Source: Rhodoblastus sp963704565
GTDB taxonomy: Bacteria > Pseudomonadota > Alphaproteobacteria > Rhizobiales > Beijerinckiaceae
Direction of reading: 5' to 3'
DNA length: 64,000 nucleotides
NCBI GenBank assembly: GCA_963704565.1
Contig: OY969917.1
Span: 248,001 to 312,000 of the forward strand
Shown: piece after piece, positions 17,412 to 26,043 of the stretch
Layout of the letters: every line of letters begins with the position of its first letter
Numbering within the stretch: position 1 is the stretch's first letter
The notes under the pieces: model-generated
Told to the model about the DNA's origin: nothing
The model's input: only the letters and a program-made list of their open reading frames with translations
The model's database searches: none
Translations under genes and position numbers: made by a program

Positions 17412-17699
17412 ATGTCGGTCGATCTGGCGACGGTGCGGCGCATCGCCCATCTCGCGCGCATTCGCGTGAGCGAAGAGGAAGCGCCTTTCCTGCAGAACGA
17501 AATCAATTCCATCCTGAATTTCGTCGAGGAATTGAATGCGGTGGATGTCGAGGGCGTCGAGCCGATGACCTCCGTCCTGCCGATGACGATGAAGAAGCGC
17601 GCCGACGTGGTCACCGACGGCGAAATCGTCGAAAAAGTCCTGGCCAACGCGCCCGCCCGCGAGGACGGTTTTTTCGTCGTGCCGAAAGTGATCGAATAG
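17412..17699 (+). CDS. gatC: Aspartyl/glutamyl-tRNA amidotransferase subunit C
   Basis: GatC stabilises the GatCAB complex that converts Glu-tRNA(Gln), and often Asp-tRNA(Asn), to the amidated forms. The 95-residue protein has the typical start (VDLATVRRIAHLARIRVSEEE) and the conserved VEPMTSVLPM ... RADVVTDG ... REDGFFVVPKVIE ending. The ATG has CGGAG upstream. gatA follows after 11 bp. Indirect charging implies that a direct glutaminyl-tRNA synthetase may be absent. Confidence 0.96.
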   Translation: MSVDLATVRRIAHLARIRVSEEEAPFLQNEINSILNFVEELNAVDVEGVEPMTSVLPMTMKKRADVVTDGEIVEKVLANAPAREDGFFVVPKVIE

Positions 17700-17710
17700 A
17701 GAGATTTGAG

Positions 17711-19192
17711 ATGTCCGATCTGACCCGCCTGACGCTCGCCCAAGCGCGCGACGGCCTCGCCGCCAAGAAGTTTTCGGCGGTCGAGCTGAACCAGGCTTTC
17801 ATCGACGCCACGGCGCGGGCGAAAAGCCTCAACGCTTTCATTGTCGAGACGCCGGAAAAGGCGCTGGCGCAGGCCAAGGCGAGCGACGAAAAAATCGCAA
17901 GGGGCGCGGCGCGGCCGCTCGAAGGCATTCCGCTCGGCATCAAGGATCTTTACGCGACCGACGGCGTGCAGACCACCGCCGCCAGCCATATTCTCGAAGG
18001 CTTTGTCCCGCGCTATGAATCGAGCGTCGGCGCCAATCTGTGGCGCGACGGCGCGACCATGCTGGGAAAACTCAATCTCGACGAATTCGCCATGGGCTCG
18101 TCGAACGAGACCTCTTATTTCGGCCCGGTGATCTCGCCCTGGCGGCGCAAGAATTCCGACGCCAAGATCGTTCCCGGCGGCTCCTCCGGCGGCTCGGCGG
18201 CGGCGGTGGCGGCGCGGCTGTGCCTGGGCGCGACGGCGACCGACACGGGAGGATCGATCCGCCAGCCGGCGGCCTTTACCGGCACCGTCGGCATCAAGCC
18301 GACCTATGGCCGTTGTTCGCGCTGGGGCATTGTCGCCTTCGCCTCCTCGCTCGATCAGGCCGGGCCCATCGCCCAGAACGTGCGCGATGCGGCGATCCTG
18401 CTGCGCTCGATGGCCGGCCACGACCCGAAGGACACCACCAGCGTGGACACGCCGGTGCCCGATTACGAAAAATCGGTCGGCGCTTCGGTCAAGGGCAAGG
18501 TGATCGGAATCCCCAAGGAATATCGTCTCGACGGCATGTCGCAGGAAATCGCCGCTTTGTGGGATCGCGGCGTCGAATGGCTGCGCGCGGCGGGCGCCGA
18601 AATCCGCGAGATTTCGCTGCCGCACACCAAACATGCGCTGCCGGCTTATTATATCGTCGCGCCGGCCGAGGCCTCGTCCAATCTCGCGCGTTACGACGGC
18701 GTGCGCTATGGGCTGCGCAAGACTGGCAAGGACATTGTCGATCTCTACGAGCTGACCCGCGCCGCAGGTTTTGGCAAGGAAGTGCGCCGGCGCATCATGA
18801 TCGGCACTTATGTGCTGTCGGCAGGCTATTACGACGCTTATTATCTGCGCGCCCAGAAAATCCGCACGCTCATCAAGCGCGATTTCGATTTGGCTTACCA
18901 GTCCGGCGTGGACGCGATCCTGACGCCGGCGACGCCGTCGCCGGCTTTCGCGCTGGGCGAAAAAGGCTCGACCGATCCGGTGGAAATGTATCTCAACGAC
19001 GTGTTCACCGTGACGGTGAACATGGCCGGCCTGCCGGGCCTCGTCGTTCCCGCCGGCCTGTCGTCGGACGGCCTGCCGCTCGGCCTGCAATTGATCGGAC
19101 GGCCCTTCGAGGAAGAGACTTTGTTCGCGCTGGGCGAGGCCATCGAACAGGCGGCGCCGAAGATTGTTCTGCCGGAAGCCTGGTGGGGATGA
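17711..19192 (+). CDS. gatA: Aspartyl/glutamyl-tRNA amidotransferase subunit A
   Basis: GatA is the glutaminase that supplies ammonia to GatB. The 493-residue amidase-signature protein shows the catalytic Lys in GIPLGIKDLY (near residue 78). The cis-Ser lies in PGGSSGGSAAAV (near 157) and the nucleophilic Ser in the TDTGGSIRQPA block (near 180). Length is normal. The ATG follows a short GAGATTTGAG leader, 11 bp after gatC. Confidence 0.97.
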   Translation: MSDLTRLTLAQARDGLAAKKFSAVELNQAFIDATARAKSLNAFIVETPEKALAQAKASDEKIARGAARPLEGIPLGIKDLYATDGVQTTAASHILEGFVPRYESSVGANLWRDGATMLGKLNLDEFAMGSSNETSYFGPVISPWRRKNSDAKIVPGGSSGGSAAAVAARLCLGATATDTGGSIRQPAAFTGTVGIKPTYGRCSRWGIVAFASSLDQAGPIAQNVRDAAILLRSMAGHDPKDTTSVDTPVPDYEKSVGASVKGKVIGIPKEYRLDGMSQEIAALWDRGVEWLRAAGAEIREISLPHTKHALPAYYIVAPAEASSNLARYDGVRYGLRKTGKDIVDLYELTRAAGFGKEVRRRIMIGTYVLSAGYYDAYYLRAQKIRTLIKRDFDLAYQSGVDAILTPATPSPAFALGEKGSTDPVEMYLNDVFTVTVNMAGLPGLVVPAGLSSDGLPLGLQLIGRPFEEETLFALGEAIEQAAPKIVLPEAWWG

Positions 19193-19196
19193 GGCG

Positions 19197-19532
19197 ATGA
19201 GCGGCGCGGACGAGACGGCCCCGGCGATCGATGCGGAAATGGTCGCATTGCGCCAGAAAATCGACTCGATCGACGACGTTCTCGCTGACGCGCTTGCCGA
19301 GCGCCAGCGCTGCATCGAAGCGGCGGCGGAGATCAAGAGCCGCATCGGCTGGCCGGCGCGGATTCCGCCGCGTGTCGATCAGGTGCTCGCCCGCGTCGCC
19401 GCGCGCGCCAAGGAAAAAAATCTCGATTCCGATCTCGCGCGGTCTTTATGGACCGTGCTCATCGAATGGTCGATTGCCTATGAAGAACGCCTGATGAACA
19501 AATCGTCGGCTAGAGAGTTGGACACGCCGTGA
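19197..19532 (+). CDS. AroQ-type chorismate mutase-like protein
   Basis: A 111-residue helical protein with the type II chorismate mutase fold: LRQKIDSIDDVLADALAERQRCIEAAAEIK, then PPRVDQVLARVAARAKEKNLD and a final helix with WTVLIEWSIAYEE. Active-site arginines of AroQ appear conserved in part, and the RIPPRVDQV loop recalls isochorismate-pyruvate lyases. It sits 4 bp after gatA and before gatB. Enzyme activity is plausible but not certain, since the domain is also used as a regulatory unit. Confidence 0.75.
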   Translation: MSGADETAPAIDAEMVALRQKIDSIDDVLADALAERQRCIEAAAEIKSRIGWPARIPPRVDQVLARVAARAKEKNLDSDLARSLWTVLIEWSIAYEERLMNKSSARELDTP

Positions 19533-19542
19533 ACACGACAGG

Positions 19543-19572
19543 CGTCATTGCTTCGCTCCGCTCGCAATGACG
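19543..19572. repeat. Short dispersed hairpin (GTCATTGC type)
   Basis: CGTCATTGC at 19543-19551 pairs with GCAATGACG at 19564-19572 around a CTTCGCTCCGCT core. Hairpins of this kind are scattered through many proteobacterial genomes. It lies between the AroQ-like gene and gatB and may reduce read-through. Confidence 0.65.
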
Positions 19573-19637
19573 GGCGGGAGTCGAGATTATGAAGCGTGTC
19601 TGACGAAAGATTTTTCCGACGGAAAGATGGGTCCGAT

Positions 19638-21125
19638 ATGAGCACGCACACCGCTACGTCCAAACTGATCTCGGGCGCGACCGGCGATTGGGAAGTCGTC
19701 ATCGGCCTCGAAATCCACGCCCAGGTCACCAGCCGTTCCAAACTGTTTTCCGGCGCCTCGACCGAATTCGGCGGCGCGCCCAACAGCCATGTCTCGCTGG
19801 TGGACGCCGCCATGCCGGGAATGCTGCCGGTGATCAACGAGGAATGCGTCAAACAGGCGATCCGCACCGGCCTCGGGCTGAAGGCGAAGATCAACCATCG
19901 CTCGGTGTTCGACCGTAAGAATTATTTTTATCCCGACCTGCCGCAGGGCTATCAGATCAGCCAGTACAAGAACCCGATCGTCGGCGAGGGCGAGGTGCTG
20001 GTCGATCTCTCGCCGACCGAGCAGATTTGCGTCGGCATCGAGCGCCTGCATCTCGAACAGGATGCGGGAAAATCGCTGCACGATCTCGGCGCCAATGATT
20101 CCCATGTCGATCTCAACCGCTCCGGCGTGGCGCTGATGGAAATCGTGTCGAAGCCTGACATGCGTTCGGCGGAAGAGGCCAAGGCCTATGTGACCAAGCT
20201 GCGCACCATCCTGCGCTATATCGGAAGCTGCGACGGCAATATGGAGCAGGGGTCTTTGCGCGCGGATGTGAATGTCTCCGTGCGCAAGCCGGGCGCGCCC
20301 TTGGGCACGCGCTGCGAGATCAAGAACGTCAATTCGATCCGCTTCATCGGCCAGGCGATCGACGTCGAGGCGCGCCGCCAGATCGGTGTTCTGGAAGACG
20401 GCGGAACGATAGACCAGGAGACGCGGCTTTACGACCCCAACAAAAGCGAGACGCGCTCGATGCGCTCGAAGGAAGAGGCGCACGACTATCGCTATTTCCC
20501 CGATCCCGACCTGCTGCCGCTCGAATTCGACCAGGCCACTGTCGATGCGCTGGCCAAGAATCTCCCCGAGCTGCCGGACGCGAAAAAAGCGCGTTTCATC
20601 GCGCAATACGGCCTCTCGCCCTATGACGCCAGTGTTCTCGTGGCCGACAAGGAGACTGCTGATCGTTTTGAAGAATCGGTGAAATTCGCCGGCAAAACCC
20701 GCGACGCAAAAGCGGTCGCAAACTTGATCACGGGAGACGTTGCCGCGTACGCAAACAGTTGCGGTTTGACGATCGCGCAGACGCACATAACCCCGTCTCA
20801 GATTGCCGGAATTGTGGATTTAGTTGCCGACAACACAATTTCCAGCAAGCTTGCCAAAGACGTGCTCGCCTACATAACCACAACAGAAAAAAATTCCGAT
20901 CCAGCCGTAATTGTCACCAAATATGATCTGAAACAGGTCACCGACACGGGCGCGATCGAGCAGGCGGTGGACGAGATCATCGCGAAGAATCCCGACAAGG
21001 TCGAACAGGCCAAAGCCAAGCCGACCATGCTCGGCTGGTTCGTCGGACAGGTGATGAAAGCCACTGGCGGCAAGGCCAATCCGCAAGCGGTGAACGAGAT
21101 ACTGAAAACCAAACTCGGCATCTGA
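19638..21125 (+). CDS. gatB: Aspartyl/glutamyl-tRNA amidotransferase subunit B
   Basis: GatB binds the misacylated tRNA and carries out the phosphorylation and amidation step. The 495-residue protein contains the signature blocks VIGLEIHAQV, NRSGVALMEIVSKPD, RADVNVSVRKPG and EAHDYRYFPDPDLLPL. It ends with the GatB/YqeY helical domain. I use the ATG at 19638; an upstream GTG at 19596 would add 14 residues without a good ribosome site. The middle of the C-terminal domain (20700-20900) uses noticeably more A/T in third positions. A strong terminator follows at 21166. Confidence 0.96.
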   Translation: MSTHTATSKLISGATGDWEVVIGLEIHAQVTSRSKLFSGASTEFGGAPNSHVSLVDAAMPGMLPVINEECVKQAIRTGLGLKAKINHRSVFDRKNYFYPDLPQGYQISQYKNPIVGEGEVLVDLSPTEQICVGIERLHLEQDAGKSLHDLGANDSHVDLNRSGVALMEIVSKPDMRSAEEAKAYVTKLRTILRYIGSCDGNMEQGSLRADVNVSVRKPGAPLGTRCEIKNVNSIRFIGQAIDVEARRQIGVLEDGGTIDQETRLYDPNKSETRSMRSKEEAHDYRYFPDPDLLPLEFDQATVDALAKNLPELPDAKKARFIAQYGLSPYDASVLVADKETADRFEESVKFAGKTRDAKAVANLITGDVAAYANSCGLTIAQTHITPSQIAGIVDLVADNTISSKLAKDVLAYITTTEKNSDPAVIVTKYDLKQVTDTGAIEQAVDEIIAKNPDKVEQAKAKPTMLGWFVGQVMKATGGKANPQAVNEILKTKLGI

Positions 21126-21707
21126 GTTGCGCGTTTTTTCGCGCATCGAAAGGTCGAATTCGCCGACGCGCCGCATTTTTTGCGGCGCGTTTTCTCTTTC
21201 AACAAATTTTTTTTCTTCTCGCGCAATTTTGTTGGCGAGGCTTTTTGGCGCGCGCGCCGGCGATCGACAACTGCGAAGTTTTTCACGAAAAATCTTCGCG
21301 CCCGCGGCGCGCGGCACTTGATTCCGCCGTCGCGACGAGAAGGCGAAAGCGCGCGGCGCTGGTGCGACGGATATACAACAACATATTGTTTTATAATAAT
21401 AATGATCAACAGTTGCGAACTGCTTTGGGTCGGAATTTTTCGACGATTCCAGCGCGCGACGAGGTCAAGGCGCGTCCTTGCGATACGAAAAATCAGTTCG
21501 ATCCAGGCGGCGCAACGCCTTGTCGCGCAGACGAAATTGCGTTTGCGACGCGGCTTTTTTCCTTCTCGCGCGGTCTGTGCGCCGCCAAAAACAGCTTGTG
21601 TGTCGTCGCAATGACGATCGCGCTCTCTTGCAAGAGTTTTGAACAGGTTTACGCTGATCGCGCTCGATCGGGCAGACCATGCGCCGGCGGCGCGAAAGGG
21701 GGATATG
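21126..21707. other. 582-bp intergenic region between gatB and the H1-like gene
   Basis: It holds the gatB terminator at 21166-21195 and then mixed sequence without a convincing gene. An unusually AT-rich patch lies at 21370-21402, including TATAATAATAATG and the small palindrome AACAACATATTGTT. This patch could be part of the H1-like gene promoter, but no -35 box stands out. The long leader before 21708 may be transcribed. Confidence 0.5.
21166..21195 (+). terminator. Rho-independent terminator after gatB
   Basis: A perfect 10-bp stem ACGCGCCGCA / TGCGGCGCGT with a 5-T loop is followed by TTTCTCTTTC. It begins 41 bp after the gatB stop. Confidence 0.85.
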
Positions 21708-22523
21708 ATGGCGCGATCACCAAAGAAAAGTTCATCTGCGAAAAAATCCGCGGCGCCCGCCGAAGGCGGCGCGAAGGAGGAGAAAAAACCGAGTGCGGCC
21801 AAGATGAAAGCGGCTGGCAAAGCGGCCGCGAAATCTGACGCTCCGGCCAAGGAGTCGAAGAAGGCGGCGGGTGGAAAGAGCGCAGCCAAGAAAGCCGACG
21901 CCAAGAAGTCGGAGACCAAGAAATCCGCCAAAGCCGCGACCAAGGCCGCCGCCACGAAGGCTCCCGCCAAGAAAGCGGACGCGAAGAAGTCAGCGGCGAA
22001 ATCCGCCGACAAGAAGAGCGCCGCCAAGAAGAGCGCCGCCAAGCAGACTGCGGAGAAGAAAGCTTCCGGCGTGAAGGCGTCCGCCGCGAAAAAGCCGGCG
22101 AAGTCGGCCGCCGCCGAACCGACCGCCAAAGCCGCGAGCGCCACGAAGGCCGCGGGCGCCAAGAAGGCCGCCGCGAAATCCGCCGCGACCGAAAATGCGC
22201 GTTCGAAGGCGGGCGCGAAAAAAGCCGCGGCCAAGGGCGCGAGCAAGACCGCCGAAGCCAAGCCGGCCGCAGCCAAGAAGCCTGCGGCGAAAGCCCCAGC
22301 CAAGCAGGCAGCCAAGTCGGCGGCCAAGCCGGCGGCCAAGCCTGCGGCGCGCAGCGCGGCGGCGGCGCGCCGGGTGACGAAGAAAGTCGCGGCCGAAGCC
22401 GCGCCGGCGGCCGAAAAGCCAAAGGCCAAACGCGCGGCGCCGCGCAAGCCCAAGGCCGCGCCAGCCGAGAAGCCGGCAGGCGGGGGCGCGGCGGCGCCGA
22501 CGGGCGGCGAAGGCCAGTCCTGA
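21708..22523 (+). CDS. Histone H1-like lysine/alanine-rich DNA-binding protein
   Basis: A 271-residue, highly basic, low-complexity protein made largely of AAKK, AAAK and KKSA repeats, ending in a Gly/Pro-rich tail. This composition matches bacterial H1-like (HctB/AlgP-like) proteins that bind DNA without sequence preference through a disordered tail. No folded domain is visible. The second of two adjacent ATGs (21708) is best placed after AAGGGGGA. Repeats of this kind change length easily between strains. Function in this organism is inferred from composition only. Confidence 0.8.
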   Translation: MARSPKKSSSAKKSAAPAEGGAKEEKKPSAAKMKAAGKAAAKSDAPAKESKKAAGGKSAAKKADAKKSETKKSAKAATKAAATKAPAKKADAKKSAAKSADKKSAAKKSAAKQTAEKKASGVKASAAKKPAKSAAAEPTAKAASATKAAGAKKAAAKSAATENARSKAGAKKAAAKGASKTAEAKPAAAKKPAAKAPAKQAAKSAAKPAAKPAARSAAAARRVTKKVAAEAAPAAEKPKAKRAAPRKPKAAPAEKPAGGGAAAPTGGEGQS

Positions 22524-22529
22524 GCCGCG

Positions 22530-22913
22530 TCAATCTTTGCCGGGAAGACATTTCTCGGCAAAGGAGCGCCACGTCAGCCCCTCGCTCTTGCCGGTCCGTT
22601 TGAGATCGCGCCAACGTTCGCCGCATAGGCGCATGCGTTGGCGCGAAGCCGGCGGCAGATTGAAGGGCTTCACGGCGTCCGGGTCGATGTCGACCGGCAT
22701 GCGCTGATCGGGCGCGGACGACGATTGCGGAGTCTGGGGCGCGCTTTCGGGCGCCGGGACATTCGGCGGCGGCGCGACGGGCGCCGTGAATTCGGGCGGA
22801 CGTCGCGGCGGAAAAGGCAGGGCGGCCCGCGCCGCGCCGATCCAGGGCGCGCCGGCGAACAGAACCGCGCCCGCAAGCAAGACGACGGACGGCGAAGCGA
22901 CGCGGCCGCGCAT
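22530..22913 (-). CDS. Secreted hypothetical protein with cysteine-pair C-terminus
   Basis: About 127 residues. A signal peptide (ASPSVVLLAGAVLFAGAPW, cleavage probably after AARA) precedes a Pro-rich linker of 60 residues. A compact C-terminal block follows, MRLCGERWRDLKRTGKSEGLTWRSFAEKCL, with two cysteines that could form a disulphide in the periplasm. Similar C-terminal blocks occur in many small Rhizobiales proteins of unknown role. A start at 22955 would add 14 residues; 22913 has GAGG upstream and gives a cleaner signal peptide. It converges on the H1-like gene with only 6 bp between stops. Confidence 0.7.
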   Translation of the reverse strand: MRGRVASPSVVLLAGAVLFAGAPWIGAARAALPFPPRRPPEFTAPVAPPPNVPAPESAPQTPQSSSAPDQRMPVDIDPDAVKPFNLPPASRQRMRLCGERWRDLKRTGKSEGLTWRSFAEKCLPGKD

Positions 22914-22971
22914 GGCGCCTCGGCGAAATCTGTTGAGCTTGTCGAGGGCGAACATCGGTCAGGCTTGCAAT

Positions 22972-23001
22972 GAGGTATAGGGGCTGGAGGTATAGGGGCT
23001 G
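22972..23001. repeat. Tandem 15-bp duplication
   Basis: GAGGTATAGGGGCTG occurs twice in direct succession, followed by GAGG of a third unit. It lies between the tRNA-Ser gene and the secreted protein gene. It is probably a replication-slippage product. Confidence 0.7.
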
Positions 23002-23069
23002 GAGGCAAAGCGGCCGGCGGCGATTGGTCGAAGGGCCGCGGCGTAGCGCCCTGGCTGTCAAGCGAAAAC

Positions 23070-23163
23070 TGGCGGAGACGGAGGGATTCGAACCCTCGAT
23101 AGGGCTTTACAACCCTATAACGGTTTAGCAAACCGCCGCCTTCAGCCTCTCGGCCACATCTCC
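23070..23163 (-). tRNA. tRNA-Ser (GCU anticodon)
   Basis: Read on the minus strand, it has acceptor arm GGAGATG / CGTCTCC, the long variable arm typical of serine tRNAs (TATAGGGTTGTAAAGCCCTA) and a GGTTCGAATCC T arm. The anticodon stem-loop CGGTTTGCTAAACCG carries GCT, which reads AGC/AGU. The CCA end is encoded. Confidence 0.95.
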
Positions 23164-23355
23164 CGCCGCCGCGCCAATCTGGCGCGTGTCCGCGAGATAT
23201 GCCCGACCGCTGAAAGAATGGCAAGCCGCAAAAAGCCGCCTTGCCGGAGAAAGCCGCGCGGCGGCCGGCGCCGCCGTTTCTTTTCGCGAAAACCGCGCTC
23301 GCTTTCCCGGAATTTGCGCTAAATAGAATCGACGAGGACGAAAGCGGGGGATAGG

Positions 23356-24195
23356 ATGCGTCGGCCCGGCATGGCATGGTGGGGACTGGTGGCGGCGGCG
23401 GGATTGTGGTTCGCCGCGATCCAAGTCGAGACGCCCCGCATCGAAGGCGACCTCTCCGCCCACGCCGAGAATATCCTGCGCGAAAAACTGGGGCCGGCGG
23501 CGATAGTTTTCGCGCGCGGCCGCGATCTTCGAATCGAGGGGCCGGTGTCCGACGAATCGGCGCGCGCCGAAACGCTGGCCGCCCTGCGCGCGTCGCCGGG
23601 CGTCAAAAGCGTCGCCGACGCCATGCGCTCCATCCCGCGCCCGCCCGCCGCCGCCGCGCGACCGGCGGCGAGCCCTCCGCCGGCGCCGATCGAATCGGGC
23701 GGCGGCGAAGCGCGCCCGCGCGACAAAATCGCGCTGCTCGACAGGAACGCGGCGGCCAAGCCGCCGGCGCGCGCCGACGCTTCCGCGCCAAAGCCGGACG
23801 CGCCGCCGGCGCCGGTCGCGCTGGCGCCGCCGCCAGCGCCATCTCCATCGCCATTGCCGCCGCCCGCGCCGGCGCCCGCGCCGAAGCCTGTCGCGGATTG
23901 CAAGACGGCGCTGGCGCAAGCGGCGGGCGCGGCGGCGATCGGATTCGACGACGCCGGGCAATTGACCGCGGCGTCGCAGGCGCCGCTGAAGGCGCTGGCG
24001 GCGGCGGCCAAGGCCTGCCCCGGCGCCGTGCTGGAAATCGCTGGAGCGGGCGGCGGGCCGGAGCTTTCCTGGCGGCGGGCGGAAGCGGCGGCGGCCTTTC
24101 TGCTGGCGGAGGGACTGGCGCCGGGCGATCTCGAGATCGACGCATCGGGTGCGGGCCGGCCAAACGGCGGCGGCGTCGCCCTTCAGGTGAAGTGA
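23356..24195 (+). CDS. BON-domain protein with OmpA-like C-terminus
   Basis: A 279-residue envelope protein. An N-terminal hydrophobic segment (MAWWGLVAAAGLWFAA) acts as signal or anchor. It is followed by a BON-like domain (residues about 35-90, with VKSVADAMRSI) and an Ala/Pro-rich linker of 80 residues. The C-terminal domain (DCKTALAQAAGAAAIGFDD...) is related to OmpA-C but lacks a clear peptidoglycan-binding motif. Good ribosome site GGGGATAGG. The gene after it starts 10 bp downstream, so they probably form a unit. Confidence 0.75.
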   Translation: MRRPGMAWWGLVAAAGLWFAAIQVETPRIEGDLSAHAENILREKLGPAAIVFARGRDLRIEGPVSDESARAETLAALRASPGVKSVADAMRSIPRPPAAAARPAASPPPAPIESGGGEARPRDKIALLDRNAAAKPPARADASAPKPDAPPAPVALAPPPAPSPSPLPPPAPAPAPKPVADCKTALAQAAGAAAIGFDDAGQLTAASQAPLKALAAAAKACPGAVLEIAGAGGGPELSWRRAEAAAAFLLAEGLAPGDLEIDASGAGRPNGGGVALQVK

Positions 24196-24205
24196 GGCGC
24201 CGGCG

Positions 24206-25225
24206 ATGATCTTTCTCCTGCAAAATCTCGCGCCCTGGGTGCTCGCGGCCGGCGCGCTCGGCCTGGTCTTCGGACTGCTCGGCGGCCGTTCGCCCCGGCC
24301 GTTCGCCTTCGTCCTGGTTTTGGCGGTTGTTCTGGAATCGGGCGCCGGCGCCGAGGCGCTCGGGCTGGCGCCCGGCCGATACGGCCTGTGGCTTGAAGCC
24401 GGCCTGGCGATTTTCGGCGCTTACGCTTTGGGGTGGACGATCGCCCGTGTCCTGGCGTCGCTGTTCGCGCCGCGCGCCCGGAAACAGCCGGACTGGCTGG
24501 ACGCGGCGCGCGAGACTTTGGCTCAGGCCGAGGCCTTCGTCGCCGCCGCGCCGGGCGCTCTCGCCGCCAATGAGTTGGCGGCGCGCCGGATGGCGGCCGA
24601 AGCGCCGCCGCCCGCGCCTCCGCCGGCACCGGCCGAGGACCAACCCGCGCATGAGACGGCGGACGCCCTGGCGGCGATCGTGGGCCTCGACGGCCGGTCG
24701 GCGCGGGAGCTGCGCGCCCATGGCGTGAGCGATCTGAAATCGCTGGCCAATCTCACGCCCGAACGCCGCCGGTCCGCCGCCGGGCGGCTCGGTCTGGACG
24801 AGGCCACGATCGACTTCTGGTCGGCTCAGGCGCGGCTCTACGCGCATGGCGTCGCGCGGCCGCCTTCCGGCGCGCCGGCCGATGCGCCGCCCGATGCGGC
24901 CCCGGCGCCGGCCGTTCGGGACGATTCGCCGCAAGCCGACGCGAGCCGGGCCATGGACGCCTTTTATCCCGGCGCAAGGCCGCCCGGCGCGCCGGTCGCG
25001 CCGGCCGGCGGCGGCGACGACCTGACCCGGATCGCCGGGATCGACGCCGCCGCCGAGCGCCGCTTGCAAGGCTTAGGCGTTTGGACTTTCGCGCAAATCG
25101 CGGCCTGGACGGCGGATCAGGCGCGCTGGGTCGAGTTCTATCTGGCCCAGCCCGGCCGGGCCGGACGCGAGAACTGGCGCGGACAGGCGATCGAACTCGC
25201 CGGGGACGCGCCGGCCGCGTCCTGA
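24206..25225 (+). CDS. Membrane protein with helix-hairpin-helix domains
   Basis: A 339-residue protein. Two membrane segments lie in the first 80 residues (WVLAAGALGLVFGLLGG and LEAGLAIFGAYALGWTIARV). The rest is cytoplasmic and has two helix-hairpin-helix-like units: ALAAIVGLDGRSARELRAHGVSDLKSL near residue 155 and DDLTRIAGIDAAAERRLQGLGV near 270. The latter is the type often annotated as a flap-endonuclease-like 5' nuclease domain. No nuclease metal site is evident, so a DNA-binding or scaffold role is as likely. Confidence 0.7.
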   Translation: MIFLLQNLAPWVLAAGALGLVFGLLGGRSPRPFAFVLVLAVVLESGAGAEALGLAPGRYGLWLEAGLAIFGAYALGWTIARVLASLFAPRARKQPDWLDAARETLAQAEAFVAAAPGALAANELAARRMAAEAPPPAPPPAPAEDQPAHETADALAAIVGLDGRSARELRAHGVSDLKSLANLTPERRRSAAGRLGLDEATIDFWSAQARLYAHGVARPPSGAPADAPPDAAPAPAVRDDSPQADASRAMDAFYPGARPPGAPVAPAGGGDDLTRIAGIDAAAERRLQGLGVWTFAQIAAWTADQARWVEFYLAQPGRAGRENWRGQAIELAGDAPAAS

Positions 25226-25476
25226 CGCGCGTAATTTAGCATTTTCCGCCTGAATTTCGGCGCGCGGCTAAAAAATTGTGTGGGTGACTCCTGGCGTCGC
25301 AAAAAATGGCTAGGAAGGCCGAAAGCCGATGCTATCCTTGACGTGTTGATTCTGCGTTGGCCGCGAGGCGGGGGAGGGACTTGCGCCCGGTTCTCGCGGC
25401 CGGGCGATTTTAGTCGGGAGCCGCTTCATTGGGCGCCAGGGAACAGCCGGGAATTTCGCAGGGCTCCGAGGCCGCG

Positions 25477-26010
25477 ATGTCGGGCGAGACAGCGTCCGAG
25501 ATCATAGAGCTTCGAGGCCGGATCAAATGGTTCGACATGGCCAAGGGTTTTGGCTTTGTCGTGCCGGACAACGGCGTCGCCGACGTTCTGCTTCACGTCA
25601 CGGTGCTGCGGCGCGACGGCTTCCAGACGGCGCCCGAGGGCGCGCAAGTGGTCTGTCAGGCGCAGAACCGCTCGCGCGGCTTGCAGGTGTTCCGCATCCT
25701 TTCCATGGACGAATCGACGGCGGCGCATCCGGCGCAATTGCCAATGGCGCGCACCCATTGCGCGGCGGAAACGGTCGGCGGCTTCGAGATTGTCGTCGTC
25801 AAATGGTTCAACCGCATCAAGGGCTTCGGCTTCCTCACCCGGGGCGAGGGCACCGAGGATATTTTCATCCACATGGAGACGCTGCGCCGCTATGGAATCG
25901 CCGACATCAAGCCTGGCGATTCCCTTCTGGCCCGCTTCGGCCAGGGGCCGAAAGGCCTGATGGCGGCGGAGGTGCGCGCGCTGGAGACAAGGCTGCCCAG
26001 CGCCCATTGA
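25477..26010 (+). CDS. Protein with two cold-shock domains
   Basis: A 177-residue protein with two CSDs joined by a linker: residues about 10-70 (GRIKWFDMAKGFGFVVPD) and 105-170 (VVVKWFNRIKGFGFLTRG...DIFIHMETLRR). Each has RNP1-like KGFGF; RNP2 is DVLLHV in the first and DIFIHM in the second. Such proteins bind single-stranded nucleic acid and act as RNA chaperones. The ATG has GAGG five bases upstream; a TTG at 25429 would add 16 residues. The spacer of 250 bp upstream could be a structured 5' leader, as in other csp genes. Confidence 0.9.
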   Translation: MSGETASEIIELRGRIKWFDMAKGFGFVVPDNGVADVLLHVTVLRRDGFQTAPEGAQVVCQAQNRSRGLQVFRILSMDESTAAHPAQLPMARTHCAAETVGGFEIVVVKWFNRIKGFGFLTRGEGTEDIFIHMETLRRYGIADIKPGDSLLARFGQGPKGLMAAEVRALETRLPSAH

Positions 26011-26043
26011 GCGCCGGCGGCTCCGATTTCACGAGGTTCGGTC

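Noticed and set aside
22972..23001. CRISPR-like repeat
   Set aside because: Only two adjacent copies of 15 bp with no spacers; a simple tandem duplication.
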